From: Pseudomonas cichorii
Lineage (GTDB): Bacteria; Pseudomonadota; Gammaproteobacteria; Pseudomonadales; Pseudomonadaceae
Assembly: GCF_015471405.1 (NCBI RefSeq)
Contig: NZ_BLVZ01000004.1
Span: 124,001-188,000 of the forward strand
Direction: 5' to 3'
DNA: 64,000 bases
This document shows positions 50,752-59,495 of this stretch, one piece after another (positions within the stretch are counted from its first letter, which is position 1; each line of letters starts with the position of its first letter). The notes beneath the pieces are model-generated. The model made no database searches and was not told the DNA's origin. It saw only the letters and a program-made list of their open reading frames with translations. The position numbers and the translations under genes were made by a program.

Positions 50752-51658
50752 TGGGGCTCTCTGCCGGTTCGGTTTGAATAGTCGGTTGCGGGTAGTTGGG
50801 GACTTCAGCCAGACGACGCAGGCCGTTGAAATGCTCCGGGTCTTCCAGATAGCGCAGCATCACCTGACGCCAGAGCGGGTCAGAGAAGGTCTGCACGTGA
50901 CCGCCACGGGTCACTTGCAACACCCGCGGCAGAGGCGCGGCCTTATAGAGACTGATGCCGTTGGAAAGTGGCACCAGGGTGTCGTCCATGCTCTGGAAGA
51001 TCATCATCGGCGTGCCCTTGAGTTGCGGCAGGCCGTTGATGGCGCTGTCGGCATCGGGGATCAGCCAGGACAGCGGCGTCTTCAGCGGCCAGGTCAGCCA
51101 GGATGTGCCAAGGGTGTAGCGAGCGACATCGCGATAGCTGGCGGGCACACCGTCAAGAATCATCGCCTTCAGCTTGCTGCGCTGTTCAGGATGTTGCGAC
51201 AGATAATGCACACTCAACGCGCCACCAATGCTCTGACCCAGCACTACCCGTGGCTTGCCTTGTACCTGAGGTTCGGCATCCAGCCAGTCGAATGCAGCCT
51301 GAATGTCCTGATAGATGGCCGGTATGCTCGGCGCCCCTTCGGACAGCCCGTAACCGCGATAGTCCAGCATCAGGACCTGATAACCCTGTTCGGGTAACCA
51401 CCAGCTTCCACCCAGATGCCAGGCCAGGTTGCCGCCATTGCCATGCAGATGCAGCACCGTGCCCTTGACCGGGACGCCTTCCTTGGCGGGCAGCCACCAG
51501 GCATGCAGGCGAGTGCCATCGGCCGCTGTCAGCGTTACGTCACGGTATTGAAGGTGGGCCTTTTCAGGTGTGAACGGCAAACCGGGTTCCGGGTAGAACA
51601 GCATCGAACTGCAGCCTGTGAGGCTGAAGATCAACACGAGGATGCTGATCAGCTTCAA
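50744..51658 (-). CDS. Alpha/beta hydrolase lipoprotein
   Basis: A 304-residue predicted lipoprotein (lipobox SLTGC at residues 11-15) with an alpha/beta hydrolase fold: oxyanion region LHLHGNGGN, nucleophile GQSIGG, an Asp in FQSMDDTLVP, and His in RGGHVQTF. The family is BEM46/YfhR-like; the substrate is unknown. The start is a TTG at 51658 with AGGA upstream, chosen because it opens the lipoprotein signal. Confidence 0.87.
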   Translation of the reverse strand: MKLISILVLIFSLTGCSSMLFYPEPGLPFTPEKAHLQYRDVTLTAADGTRLHAWWLPAKEGVPVKGTVLHLHGNGGNLAWHLGGSWWLPEQGYQVLMLDYRGYGLSEGAPSIPAIYQDIQAAFDWLDAEPQVQGKPRVVLGQSIGGALSVHYLSQHPEQRSKLKAMILDGVPASYRDVARYTLGTSWLTWPLKTPLSWLIPDADSAINGLPQLKGTPMMIFQSMDDTLVPLSNGISLYKAAPLPRVLQVTRGGHVQTFSDPLWRQVMLRYLEDPEHFNGLRRLAEVPNYPQPTIQTEPAESPNE

Positions 51659-51683
51659 GTTGGAGGTCCTTTTGGTTTGGGTG

Positions 51684-51734
51684 CTTTCGCGAATGAATTC
51701 AGTCCTGCACGGCCTGCGAATTCATTCGCGAAAG
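51684..51734. repeat. REP-derived inverted repeat
   Basis: A perfect 17-bp inverted repeat CTTTCGCGAATGAATTC/GAATTCATTCGCGAAAG (51684-51700, 51718-51734) around the altered core CAGTCCTGCACGGCCTGC. This is a variant of the REP family lacking the usual GCTCCTAC ends, lying 5 nt after the next gene's stop. Confidence 0.82.
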
Positions 51735-51738
51735 GGAG

Positions 51739-53016
51739 CTACAGAATATTCGAATAATCGGCCTCGATACGATCCAGGCTCAGGTGGTTGAGGAAGTTGG
51801 AGAAGCACATCCAGGCCGACAGGGCGTTCATGTCGCGGAACTGGTCAGGCAGGTATTTAGGCGCGACCACCAGCCCTTCATCCACCAGTTGACGCAAGGT
51901 ACGCATGTCTTCAAGGGTGGTCTTGCCACAGAACAACAGCGGGACCTGTTCAAGCTTGCCCTTGCGCACGGCCAACTGAATATAGTTGTAAACCATGATG
52001 AAACCCTTGAGGTAGGACAAGTCTTTAGTGAATGGCAGCCCGTTGGGCGTTGATCCACGGAAGACCCGGCTGGCATTGCCATAGCTCTCCGGCATGCCAA
52101 AACCCTGCTCGCGATAGAACTCGAAAACCTGCAGGAAGTCAGCCCCCTCCTCCGCCATATGAATCGCACGAGTACGGTTGGTCAGCTTGCGCAGACGGCT
52201 GGGATAGGACGCGAACGCGATGACTTCCATCAGGATGGCAAGCCCTTCCTGAGTCACGGTCGATGAGGGCGGCCCCTTGGACAGAAAGGTGCAGATCGGC
52301 TGGTTCTGGCCATTGAGCGTGGTGCCGACATGCACCAGCCCTTCATGGACTTCAAGCGCTCGCACATCGCGCTCGTTGAACATCGCGTCAGAGCGGATCT
52401 TGATGTAATCGGCACCCGCCGCCGCATCGGCAACGATACCGTCTGACTCGAACACCCGAATGGTTTCCTCGGCCTCGCCAAACACCCTGTTCAAGCGGGT
52501 TTGCAGCAGGGAAACAGCATCCTTGGCTGTCAGGATCTTGGGTTCGTCCTTCAGGTCGCCACGCCCGGCGATGTTGTTCAGATAATCCGAAAGCATCAGC
52601 CCCAGGTCGGCCAGGGTCGGATCACCGGCATGAAATGCATCGGACGCCGCGCCGTAGAGTTCCTGGGAGATCAGACCGAAATCCGGCGTGCCACGCGCTT
52701 CGAGCATGCGGATCACCATGCGGTATTCCTTGCACATGCGGCGCATGATCTGCCCGACCGGGTTGAACTGGCCCAACTGTCGAGTGATATCGCGCTCGAT
52801 GTTCTGGAATTCCTGCTTCAATGCCCCGGAATCGAACCCAAGCGGGCGATTCTCGTAATAGGCACGGTCAACGGCGGGCAGTGCCTTGCCTTTGGCGGCC
52901 AGAAAATCCTTGCGTACTTTTTCGTCCCACTTCACCGCATCCAGTACACGAATCGGCGTCTGGGCAACGACGATTCGATCCGATAACCCACGAATGGTTT
53001 GCTGGTACTCGTCCAC
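51739..53016 (-). CDS. QEGLA-motif (DUF1704) predicted metallopeptidase
   Basis: A 425-residue protein of the family annotated as flavohemoglobin expression-modulating QEGLA motif protein. HEGLVH at residues 224-229 is an HExxxH zinc motif and TQEGLA follows at 255-260, where the Glu may be the third ligand; the DUF1704 family includes the eukaryotic MATCAP tubulin carboxypeptidases. Peptidase activity here is inferred. Start is GTG 53016 with AGGAG 6 nt upstream. It is followed by REP sequence and preceded by a lipoprotein gene. Confidence 0.9.
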   Translation of the reverse strand: MDEYQQTIRGLSDRIVVAQTPIRVLDAVKWDEKVRKDFLAAKGKALPAVDRAYYENRPLGFDSGALKQEFQNIERDITRQLGQFNPVGQIMRRMCKEYRMVIRMLEARGTPDFGLISQELYGAASDAFHAGDPTLADLGLMLSDYLNNIAGRGDLKDEPKILTAKDAVSLLQTRLNRVFGEAEETIRVFESDGIVADAAAGADYIKIRSDAMFNERDVRALEVHEGLVHVGTTLNGQNQPICTFLSKGPPSSTVTQEGLAILMEVIAFASYPSRLRKLTNRTRAIHMAEEGADFLQVFEFYREQGFGMPESYGNASRVFRGSTPNGLPFTKDLSYLKGFIMVYNYIQLAVRKGKLEQVPLLFCGKTTLEDMRTLRQLVDEGLVVAPKYLPDQFRDMNALSAWMCFSNFLNHLSLDRIEADYSNIL

Positions 53017-53049
53017 CCGGTACTCCTTGGCTGGCGGGCTGCTGCCCTA

Positions 53050-53595
53050 CTACTTGGGTACACGCTGATAGCGTGCGACCTCCAGGAAAACATCGGAGTT
53101 GGCAGGATCGTCGAGGTAGCCGAACACCTGGTCCAGAGGACTGGTGATCAGCAGGCCTTGCCCGATCTCACTCTCCACTGACTGGCCATTGAGGTTCTTC
53201 TGATCCACCCATTGCCTGAATCGATCCAGATCCAGGTTGTAGACAACCAGTTCATGGGCATCGGTCACCTCAAAGCCAGCCATTACATGGTGAGAGCCAT
53301 ATTTTTCCGGCAGTTGCGCCGACAGATACCAGCGGCTGCCATGCTCGGTCACCGTAAAGCGGTACTCATCGCGATGCTTGCGATCTCCCTTACGATAGCT
53401 GACTGCCTTGTAGAGGTTGCCGCTGATACGGGAAAGTTCGAGTTCAAGCGGCTCTCCCCAGGCATTCTTGCTGGTCCATGGCCCCAACAAGTGGGCTGGA
53501 GCAGCGTCGCCTGCGGGAATGGAGTCCTCGAAGGTCACCAGACAACCGCTCAAGAACAGGAACGACAGCGCAATCAATGCGCGCCAGGCTTTCAT
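53050..53595 (-). CDS. Hypothetical lipoprotein, 181 aa
   Basis: N-terminal lipoprotein signal with lipobox LSGC near residue 18, then a beta-rich soluble domain (PWTSKNAWGEPLELELSRI; YRFTVTEHGSRWYLSAQL). No recognised domain. It is 33 nt upstream of the QEGLA gene in the same direction, suggesting an operon. Confidence 0.82.
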   Translation of the reverse strand: MKAWRALIALSFLFLSGCLVTFEDSIPAGDAAPAHLLGPWTSKNAWGEPLELELSRISGNLYKAVSYRKGDRKHRDEYRFTVTEHGSRWYLSAQLPEKYGSHHVMAGFEVTDAHELVVYNLDLDRFRQWVDQKNLNGQSVESEIGQGLLITSPLDQVFGYLDDPANSDVFLEVARYQRVPK

Positions 53596-53619
53596 GGTGC
53601 TCTCCTGAAAAGGGCTATC

Positions 53620-54345
53620 TCATTTGCGGACCGATAAATCGATCCCCAGGACCAGACGCATCTGGCGAGTGAGAATACCGAGTATTTCTTCGTCCGCATG
53701 ATAGTGCGGGCCATGAAGCAGGCCCTGATATTCCATCCGCCGGATAATCCCCGTCAACACTTGAGCGTCCTGATCGGGCTGCGACGAGCCGATAACCTGC
53801 AAAAACTGACAGGTGCCTTGCAGCAATATCTTCTGGTGGGCAACGACAAGAGGCGCCAGCCCGGGATTGATCAGCGCCTCATGATGAAAGGCATGCTCGG
53901 CAATCAGGTAATCACGGCGAGTCAGCAGTTGATGCCGGATATATTCCATGGCCATGCGCGCAATATCATCGGCCAGACGTAAGCGATCGTCCGGGTTGGC
54001 GGTGCCGCGAGTCATCATTTCACGCAGGACGACTTCGGTGTTCTGCCAGAGCTTGGCCTGATAGGCAGCGCTGCGTTCGACATACTGGGCGAAGGCATCG
54101 GTCAGCAGATCATCGATGTCCTTGAAGTAATAGGTCGTGGCCGACAGCGGCACACCTGCCTCGCTCGCCACGGCCCGGTGACGCACAGCCCGCACACCAT
54201 CACGAACCACGATACGCATGGTGGCATCGAGAATCTTCTGCCGACGCTGTTCACTTCCCTCCCGACTGGCCTTGCGGCCCTGATACCTGACACTCCTGGC
54301 CACGGCGGTTGCAACACCTGCGGCTCCTTCTTGAGCGATTGTCAC
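53620..54345 (-). CDS. TetR-family regulator
   Basis: A 241-residue regulator with a long basic N-terminal arm (SVRYQGRKASREGSEQRR) and a helix-turn-helix RHRAVASEAGVPLSATTYYF. The start is GTG 54345, with AAAGGA 9 nt upstream. In P. aeruginosa a TetR gene occupies the same place next to lysS. It lies 24 nt upstream of the lipoprotein-QEGLA pair, which are candidate targets. Confidence 0.88.
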   Translation of the reverse strand: MTIAQEGAAGVATAVARSVRYQGRKASREGSEQRRQKILDATMRIVVRDGVRAVRHRAVASEAGVPLSATTYYFKDIDDLLTDAFAQYVERSAAYQAKLWQNTEVVLREMMTRGTANPDDRLRLADDIARMAMEYIRHQLLTRRDYLIAEHAFHHEALINPGLAPLVVAHQKILLQGTCQFLQVIGSSQPDQDAQVLTGIIRRMEYQGLLHGPHYHADEEILGILTRQMRLVLGIDLSVRK

Positions 54346-54372
54346 GACGGGGGTTCCTTTGTGGTCGGTCCC

Positions 54373-54578
54373 TTCGCGAATGAATTTGCTCCTGCGGGGC
54401 AATGCTGATCAGTTAAGGTCGTCAATCACTTTGCGGGAGGCAGCTTGCTGGCGACTTCAGCGTACAGGCACAGAATATCTGCCGGTTTTCAGGCCTTTTT
54501 CGCCAGCAAGCTGCCTCCTACAAGTTTGTGTGTGCCTTAACTGATCGACATTACTCCTGCAGGGACTCATTCGCGAAA
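54373..54578. repeat. Nested REP/inverted-repeat stack
   Basis: Three inverted repeats lie inside one another: outer REP units (54373-54397 and 54556-54578), a 12-bp pair GATCAGTTAAGG/CCTTAACTGATC (54407-54418 and 54535-54546), and an inner 17-bp pair GGAGGCAGCTTGCTGGC/GCCAGCAAGCTGCCTCC (54437-54453 and 54502-54518). The inner pair resembles a different REP type. The stretch contains no gene. Confidence 0.8.
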
Positions 54579-54586
54579 CATGGATA

Positions 54587-54612
54587 TAAAAAAGCCGCCC
54601 TGTTCGGGCGGC
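54587..54612 (-). terminator. lysS: Rho-independent terminator of lysS
   Basis: On the minus strand GCCGCCC-GAACA-GGGCGGC is followed directly by TTTTTT, starting 16 nt beyond the lysS stop. Textbook intrinsic terminator. Confidence 0.9.
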
Positions 54613-54627
54613 TTGTCTTGTAGCTGA

Positions 54628-56130
54628 TTACGCTTGTGGCCGCATGTGCGGGAACAGGATCACGTCGCGGATCGACGGGGAGTTGGTGAGCAGCATCACC
54701 AGACGGTCGATACCGATACCTTCACCAGCCGTCGGTGGCATGCCGTACTCCAGCGCACGTACAAAGTCAGCGTCGTAATGCATGGCTTCGTCGTCACCGG
54801 CATCCTTGTCCGCCACCTGGGCCTGGAAACGCTCGGCCTGGTCTTCCGCGTCGTTCAACTCGGAGTAGGCGTTGGCAATTTCACGTCCACCGATGAACAG
54901 CTCGAAGCGGTCAGTGACGCTCGGGTTGTCGTCGTTGCGGCGCGCCAGCGGCGAGACTTCGAACGGGTACTGGGTGATGAAGTGCGGCTGCTCAAGCTTG
55001 TGCTCGACCAGTTCCTCGAAAATCATGACCTGCAGCTTGCCCAGCCCCTCGAAGCCCAGCACCTTGGCACCGGCTTTCTTGGCGATGGCACGGGCCTTGT
55101 CGATGTCGTTCAGGTCGTCAGCGGTCAGCTCGGGGTTGTACTTGAGGATCGAGTCGAACACCGACAGACGCACGAACGGCTCGCCGAAGTGGAACACCTT
55201 GTCGCCGTATGGCACATCGGTGGTGCCCAGAACCAGTTGCGCCAGTTCGCGGAACAGCTCTTCAGTCAGGTCCATGTTGTCTTCGTAGTCGGCGTAAGCC
55301 TGGTAGAACTCCAACATGGTGAATTCAGGGTTGTGACGAGTCGAAACGCCTTCGTTACGGAAGTTGCGGTTGATCTCGAACACTTTCTCGAAGCCGCCGA
55401 CCACAAGGCGCTTGAGGTACAGCTCCGGTGCGATACGCAGGAACATTTCCATATCGAGGGCATTGTGATGCGTCTCGAACGGCTTGGCGGCCGCGCCACC
55501 AGGAATGGTCTGCAGCATCGGCGTTTCGACTTCCAGGAAGTCGCGCTTCATCAGGAAGCTGCGGATATGGGCAATGACTTGCGAGCGGACACGGAAGGTA
55601 TCGCGCACTTCCTCGTTGACGATCAGGTCGACATAACGCTGACGGTAGCGCTGCTCGGTGTCGGTCAGGCCGTGATGCTTGTCCGGCAGCGGGCGCAGGG
55701 ATTTGGTCAGCAGGCGCACGCTGGTCATTTCGACATACAGGTCGCCCTTGCCGGAACGGGCCAGGGTACCTTCTGTAGCGATGATATCGCCCAGGTCCCA
55801 GGTCTTGACCGCAGCCAGTGTTTCTTCCGGCAGGGTCTTGCGGTTGACGTAGACCTGGATGCGACCGGTCATGTCCTGGATCACCATGAACGAGCCACGG
55901 TTAAGCATGATGCGACCGGCAACCTTGACCGGAATCGCTGCATCGGCCAGCTCTTCCTTGGTCTTGTCAGCATACTGTTTCTGCAGATCGTTGCAGTAGC
56001 TGTCGCGGCGGAAGTCGTTGGGGAAGGCCTGACCCTTGGCGCGCTCGGCAGCAAGTTTTTCCTTGCGCAGGGCGATCAGGGTGTTTTCTTCCTGTTGCAG
56101 GGCTTGCGGGTCGAGTTGTTGGTCGCTCAT
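54628..56130 (-). CDS. lysS: Lysyl-tRNA synthetase, class II
   Basis: Charges tRNA-Lys. From ATG 56130 it has 500 residues: an OB-fold anticodon domain ([20 protein letters not shown]), motif 2 in [18 protein letters not shown], and motif 3 in [11 protein letters not shown]. The upstream in-frame extension to 56202 is not family-like. Located downstream of prfB, the E. coli order too. Confidence 0.98.
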   Translation of the reverse strand: MSDQQLDPQALQQEENTLIALRKEKLAAERAKGQAFPNDFRRDSYCNDLQKQYADKTKEELADAAIPVKVAGRIMLNRGSFMVIQDMTGRIQVYVNRKTLPEETLAAVKTWDLGDIIATEGTLARSGKGDLYVEMTSVRLLTKSLRPLPDKHHGLTDTEQRYRQRYVDLIVNEEVRDTFRVRSQVIAHIRSFLMKRDFLEVETPMLQTIPGGAAAKPFETHHNALDMEMFLRIAPELYLKRLVVGGFEKVFEINRNFRNEGVSTRHNPEFTMLEFYQAYADYEDNMDLTEELFRELAQLVLGTTDVPYGDKVFHFGEPFVRLSVFDSILKYNPELTADDLNDIDKARAIAKKAGAKVLGFEGLGKLQVMIFEELVEHKLEQPHFITQYPFEVSPLARRNDDNPSVTDRFELFIGGREIANAYSELNDAEDQAERFQAQVADKDAGDDEAMHYDADFVRALEYGMPPTAGEGIGIDRLVMLLTNSPSIRDVILFPHMRPQA

Positions 56131-56224
56131 GTCTTTAGATATTCCATCACAGGTTCGTTGTCCCCCGCCCTCGGCAGGGGATCGCGGGCAAGCCACTCTC
56201 ACGGATCGAGGTGGCTGCGCGTTA

Positions 56225-57320
56225 TTACAGGCCTTGCTTGAGGCTTGCGATCAGGTACTCGTCGAGGTCACCGTCGAGCACCTTGTCACAGTCGCTACGC
56301 TCGATGTTGGTCCGCAGGTCCTTGATGCGCGAGGCATCCAGAACGTAGGAGCGAATCTGATGACCCCAGCCGATGTCGGACTTGGTGTCTTCAAGCGCCT
56401 GGGACGCAGCGTTGCGCTTCTGCACTTCCTGCTCATACAAACGGGCCCGCAGCATTTTCATGGCGGTGTCCTTGTTCGCATGCTGGGAACGTTCGTTCTG
56501 GCAACTGACCACGGTGTTGGTCGGAACGTGAGTGATACGTACCGCCGAGTCGGTGGTGTTTACGTGCTGACCACCGGCACCCGAGGAGCGGTAGGTGTCG
56601 ATCCGCAGGTCTGCCGGGTTAATGTCGATTTCGATGTTGTCATCGATTTCCGGCGAGACGAACACGGCCGAGAACGAGGTGTGGCGACGGTTGCCGGAGT
56701 CGAACGGGCTCTTGCGCACCAGACGATGCACGCCGATTTCGGTACGCAGCCAGCCAAAGGCATATTCACCCTTGATGTGTACGGTCGCGCCCTTGATACC
56801 GGCGACTTCACCGGCGGACAGCTCCATGATGGTCGCGTCGAAACCGCGCTTGTCAGCCCAGCGCAGGTACATGCGCAGCAGGATGTTGGCCCAGTCCTGA
56901 GCCTCGGTGCCACCGGAACCGGCCTGGATATCCAGGTAAGCGTTGTTCGGGTCCATGTCGCCACTGAACATGCGACGGAATTCCAGCTTCTCCAGCAGTT
57001 CGCGCAGGCGCTCGACTTCAGCAGCCACATCGTCGACGGCAGCCTGGTCTTCCTCTTCGGCAGACATCAGCAGCAGGTCCCTGGCGTCGGCCAGACCTGA
57101 GGTCATGTCATCCAGGGTTTCGACGATCTGCGCCAGTGAAGCGCGCTCGCGACCCAGGTTCTGTGCGTACTCGGGGTTGTTCCAGACACTTGGATCTTCG
57201 AGCTCGCGGTTTACTTCGGTCAGACGATCATGCTTGTGATCGTAGTCAAAGATACCCCCGAATGGTTTCGGAGCGCTCGGACAGGTCCTTGATGCTGTTT
57301 AGGATCGGGTTGATTTCCAT
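56225..57320 (-). CDS. prfB: Peptide chain release factor 2, with programmed +1 frameshift
   Basis: Releases peptides at UGA and UAA. Translation starts at ATG 57320 ([18 protein letters not shown]), reads 24 codons to an in-frame UGA at 57248-57246, shifts +1, and continues to 56225; the joined product is 364 residues. The anticodon-recognition tripeptide SPF is present in [15 protein letters not shown] and the catalytic GGQ in [15 protein letters not shown]. Annotating only the open frame from 57106 would lose the N-terminus. Confidence 0.97.
57245..57260 (-). promoter_or_regulatory. prfB: Autoregulatory +1 frameshift site in prfB
   Basis: The minus strand reads CGGGGGTATCTTTGAC: a Shine-Dalgarno-like GGGGG three nt before CTT, the slippery CTT codon, then TGA C. 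When RF2 is scarce, the ribosome slips +1 at CTT and makes full-length RF2. It matches the E. coli element except for the first base of the SD-like part. Confidence 0.95.
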
Positions 57321-57385
57321 GGTGGGCAGCACTCGCAGGCGAAATTTTCAAAGCCGACGAGTATACCCCAGGGATGGCACTGAAA

Positions 57386-57421
57386 GCAGCCCGTTGAATA
57401 TGCGTTATGGCATCGGGCTGC
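57386..57421 (-). terminator. Hairpin between wspR and prfB
   Basis: An 8-bp perfect stem GCAGCCCG/CGGGCTGC with a 20-nt loop lies 10 nt past the wspR stop and is followed by TTTCAG. A TATACT -10-like box for prfB lies just beyond (57360-57365). It may end the wsp transcript before prfB. Confidence 0.45.
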
Positions 57422-57431
57422 AGACGAAACC

Positions 57432-58439
57432 TTAACCGCCCACCGCCACCTGGTTACGGCCACTGTGCTTGGCCAGGTACAGGCCTTTGTCGGCATCGAG
57501 AATCAGCTGTCGGCTGTTGAGGCCGTTCTGCGGTATCACCGTTGCCACGCCAATACTGACGGTCAACGTAGAACCCGGTGCCGGAGCAATGTGCGGGATG
57601 TTCATGCTCGCCACGCTCTGACGCAGTTTCTCGGCCAGCAACCGAACGCCGCCGGGCGTGGTATTGGGCAGAACCATGGCGAACTCTTCACCGCCATAGC
57701 GGGCCGGTAAATCGGACGGACGGCTGCAACTGGCACGAATCGCCTTGGCAACCTGACGCAATGCTTCGTCCCCCTCAAGGTGACCGAAGTTATCGTTGTA
57801 GGCCTTGAAGTAGTCCACATCGATCATCATCAGCGACAACTGGCTTTGCTCACGGGTCGCCCGGCGCCATTCAAGCTCCAGGTATTCGTCGAAGTGACGA
57901 CGATTCGACAGGCCGGTCAGGCCATCGGAGTTCATCAGGCGTTGCAGCACCAGATTGGTATCGAGCAACTGCTGCTGGCTGACACGCAAGGCGCGATAGG
58001 CTTCATCGCGTTGTAGCAAGGTCATGTAGGAGCGCGAGTGGTAACGGATGCGCGCCACCAGTTCGATGGTGTCGGGCAGCTTTACCAGATAGTCGTTGGC
58101 CCCTGCCGCGAATGCCGCGCTCTTGATCAATGGGTCTTCCTTGGTGGAAAGCACGATGATCGGAATGTCCCGCGTCATGGGGTTGTTGCGGTATTCGCGC
58201 ACCAGCGTAAGACCATCCAGACCGGGCATGACCAGATCCTGCAGAATAACCGTCGGCTTGATCTGCACTGCCTGGGCAATGGCCTGATGAGGGTCAGCGC
58301 AAAAGTGAAAGTCGATCGACTCTTCATTGGCCAGGCCACGACGCACCGCTTCACCGATCATTGCCTGATCGTCTACCAGCAGCACCATCGCCGAATTTTC
58401 GTCTGGGGTCTTCAATTCTTCGGGCTGCACTTCATGCAT
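57432..58439 (-). CDS. wspR: Diguanylate cyclase response regulator WspR
   Basis: Output of the Wsp pathway: makes cyclic-di-GMP when phosphorylated, promoting biofilm. The 335-residue protein (ATG 58439, GGAG 8 nt upstream) has an N-terminal receiver with phospho-acceptor Asp near residue 68 ([10 protein letters not shown]), a linker helix, and a GGDEF domain with active-site RYGGEEFAM. The RPSD just before it is the RxxD inhibitory I-site. It lies 45 nt after wspF. Confidence 0.97.
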   Translation of the reverse strand: MHEVQPEELKTPDENSAMVLLVDDQAMIGEAVRRGLANEESIDFHFCADPHQAIAQAVQIKPTVILQDLVMPGLDGLTLVREYRNNPMTRDIPIIVLSTKEDPLIKSAAFAAGANDYLVKLPDTIELVARIRYHSRSYMTLLQRDEAYRALRVSQQQLLDTNLVLQRLMNSDGLTGLSNRRHFDEYLELEWRRATREQSQLSLMMIDVDYFKAYNDNFGHLEGDEALRQVAKAIRASCSRPSDLPARYGGEEFAMVLPNTTPGGVRLLAEKLRQSVASMNIPHIAPAPGSTLTVSIGVATVIPQNGLNSRQLILDADKGLYLAKHSGRNQVAVGG

Positions 58440-58484
58440 GATGCGTCTCCTGGTCACCTGCTGCGGGTGAATTCACCTGGAAAG

Positions 58485-59495
58485 TCATTGGGCGAATACC
58501 TCGGTCAGGCGAGGCGCGATAGTCTGCAACGGCAGGATTTCAGCAGCAGCGTCAATGGCAGCGGCCGCCTTGGGCATGCCGTAGACCGCAGAACTGGCCT
58601 GATCCTGAGCGATGGTCAGAAACCCCTGCTCACGCATCATTTTAAGACCTTGAGCTCCGTCTCGCCCCATGCCGGTCAATAAAACACCCACAGCATCACC
58701 ATTCCAATAGCGGGCCACACTCTCGAAGAAAACATCGATAGAAGGCCTGTAGATTTCGTTTACAGGTTCGGCCGTATAAGCCAGCGTCCCGTCCTTCAAC
58801 AAGCGGATATGGTGGTTGGTACCGGCCAGCAGCACCTCGCCGCGTTGTGGCGGCTCACCCTCGCGTGCCAGACGCACCGGCAACCCCGAGGCCGTACACA
58901 GCCAGTCAGCCATACCCGCGGCAAATACCTGGTCCACATGCTGCACCAGAACGATAGCCGCCGGAAAACTCGCCGGCAGCCCTTTCAATAAAACCTCAAG
59001 CGCCGCCGGGCCTCCGGCAGACGAGCCGATAGCGACCAATCCTTCACGCAAGGCAATCTTGCGCAGCGAAGGAGGCGCAGTACGTTCACGACTGGTGCGT
59101 TGCCCGATCAGCCAGCCGATATTCAATATCTTGCGCAGCAGTGGCGCCGCAGCTTCCCGAGGGTTTCCAGCGCCGATAGCAGGCGTATCCACTACGTCCA
59201 GAGCGCCATGGCCCATGGCCTCGAATACACGATGGACGTTCTGCTGACGGTCAACGGTCACAAGAACGATAGCGCATGGTGTCGCAGCCATGATCTGCCG
59301 CGTGGCTTCGACGCCGTCCATGACCGGCATTATCAAGTCCATCAGGATCAGATCCGGCGTCAGCTCGGAGCAACGTTTGACCGCTTCGGCGCCATTACCG
59401 GCTACCCAGACGATCTGATGCTCAGGCTCGAACGCCAACGCCCGGCGCAAGGCCTCTACAGCCATGGGCATATCATTGACGATGGCAATCTTCAT
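58485..59495 (-). CDS. wspF: Chemotaxis methylesterase WspF (CheB type)
   Basis: Removes methyl groups from the WspA receptor to reset signalling; loss-of-function alleles give wrinkly colonies. The 336-residue protein has an N-terminal receiver (DLILMDLIMPVMDGVEATRQ) and a C-terminal esterase with catalytic Ser in AIGSSAGGPAALE, His in VLVQHVD, and Asp in LLTGMGRDGAQG. It overlaps wspE by 4 nt and is intact. Confidence 0.97.
   Translation of the reverse strand: MKIAIVNDMPMAVEALRRALAFEPEHQIVWVAGNGAEAVKRCSELTPDLILMDLIMPVMDGVEATRQIMAATPCAIVLVTVDRQQNVHRVFEAMGHGALDVVDTPAIGAGNPREAAAPLLRKILNIGWLIGQRTSRERTAPPSLRKIALREGLVAIGSSAGGPAALEVLLKGLPASFPAAIVLVQHVDQVFAAGMADWLCTASGLPVRLAREGEPPQRGEVLLAGTNHHIRLLKDGTLAYTAEPVNEIYRPSIDVFFESVARYWNGDAVGVLLTGMGRDGAQGLKMMREQGFLTIAQDQASSAVYGMPKAAAAIDAAAEILPLQTIAPRLTEVFAQ

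Noticed and set aside
54634..56241. 535-codon open frame antisense to lysS
   Set aside because: Entirely opposite a textbook lysS gene, with biased His/Val/Gln composition and no family resemblance.
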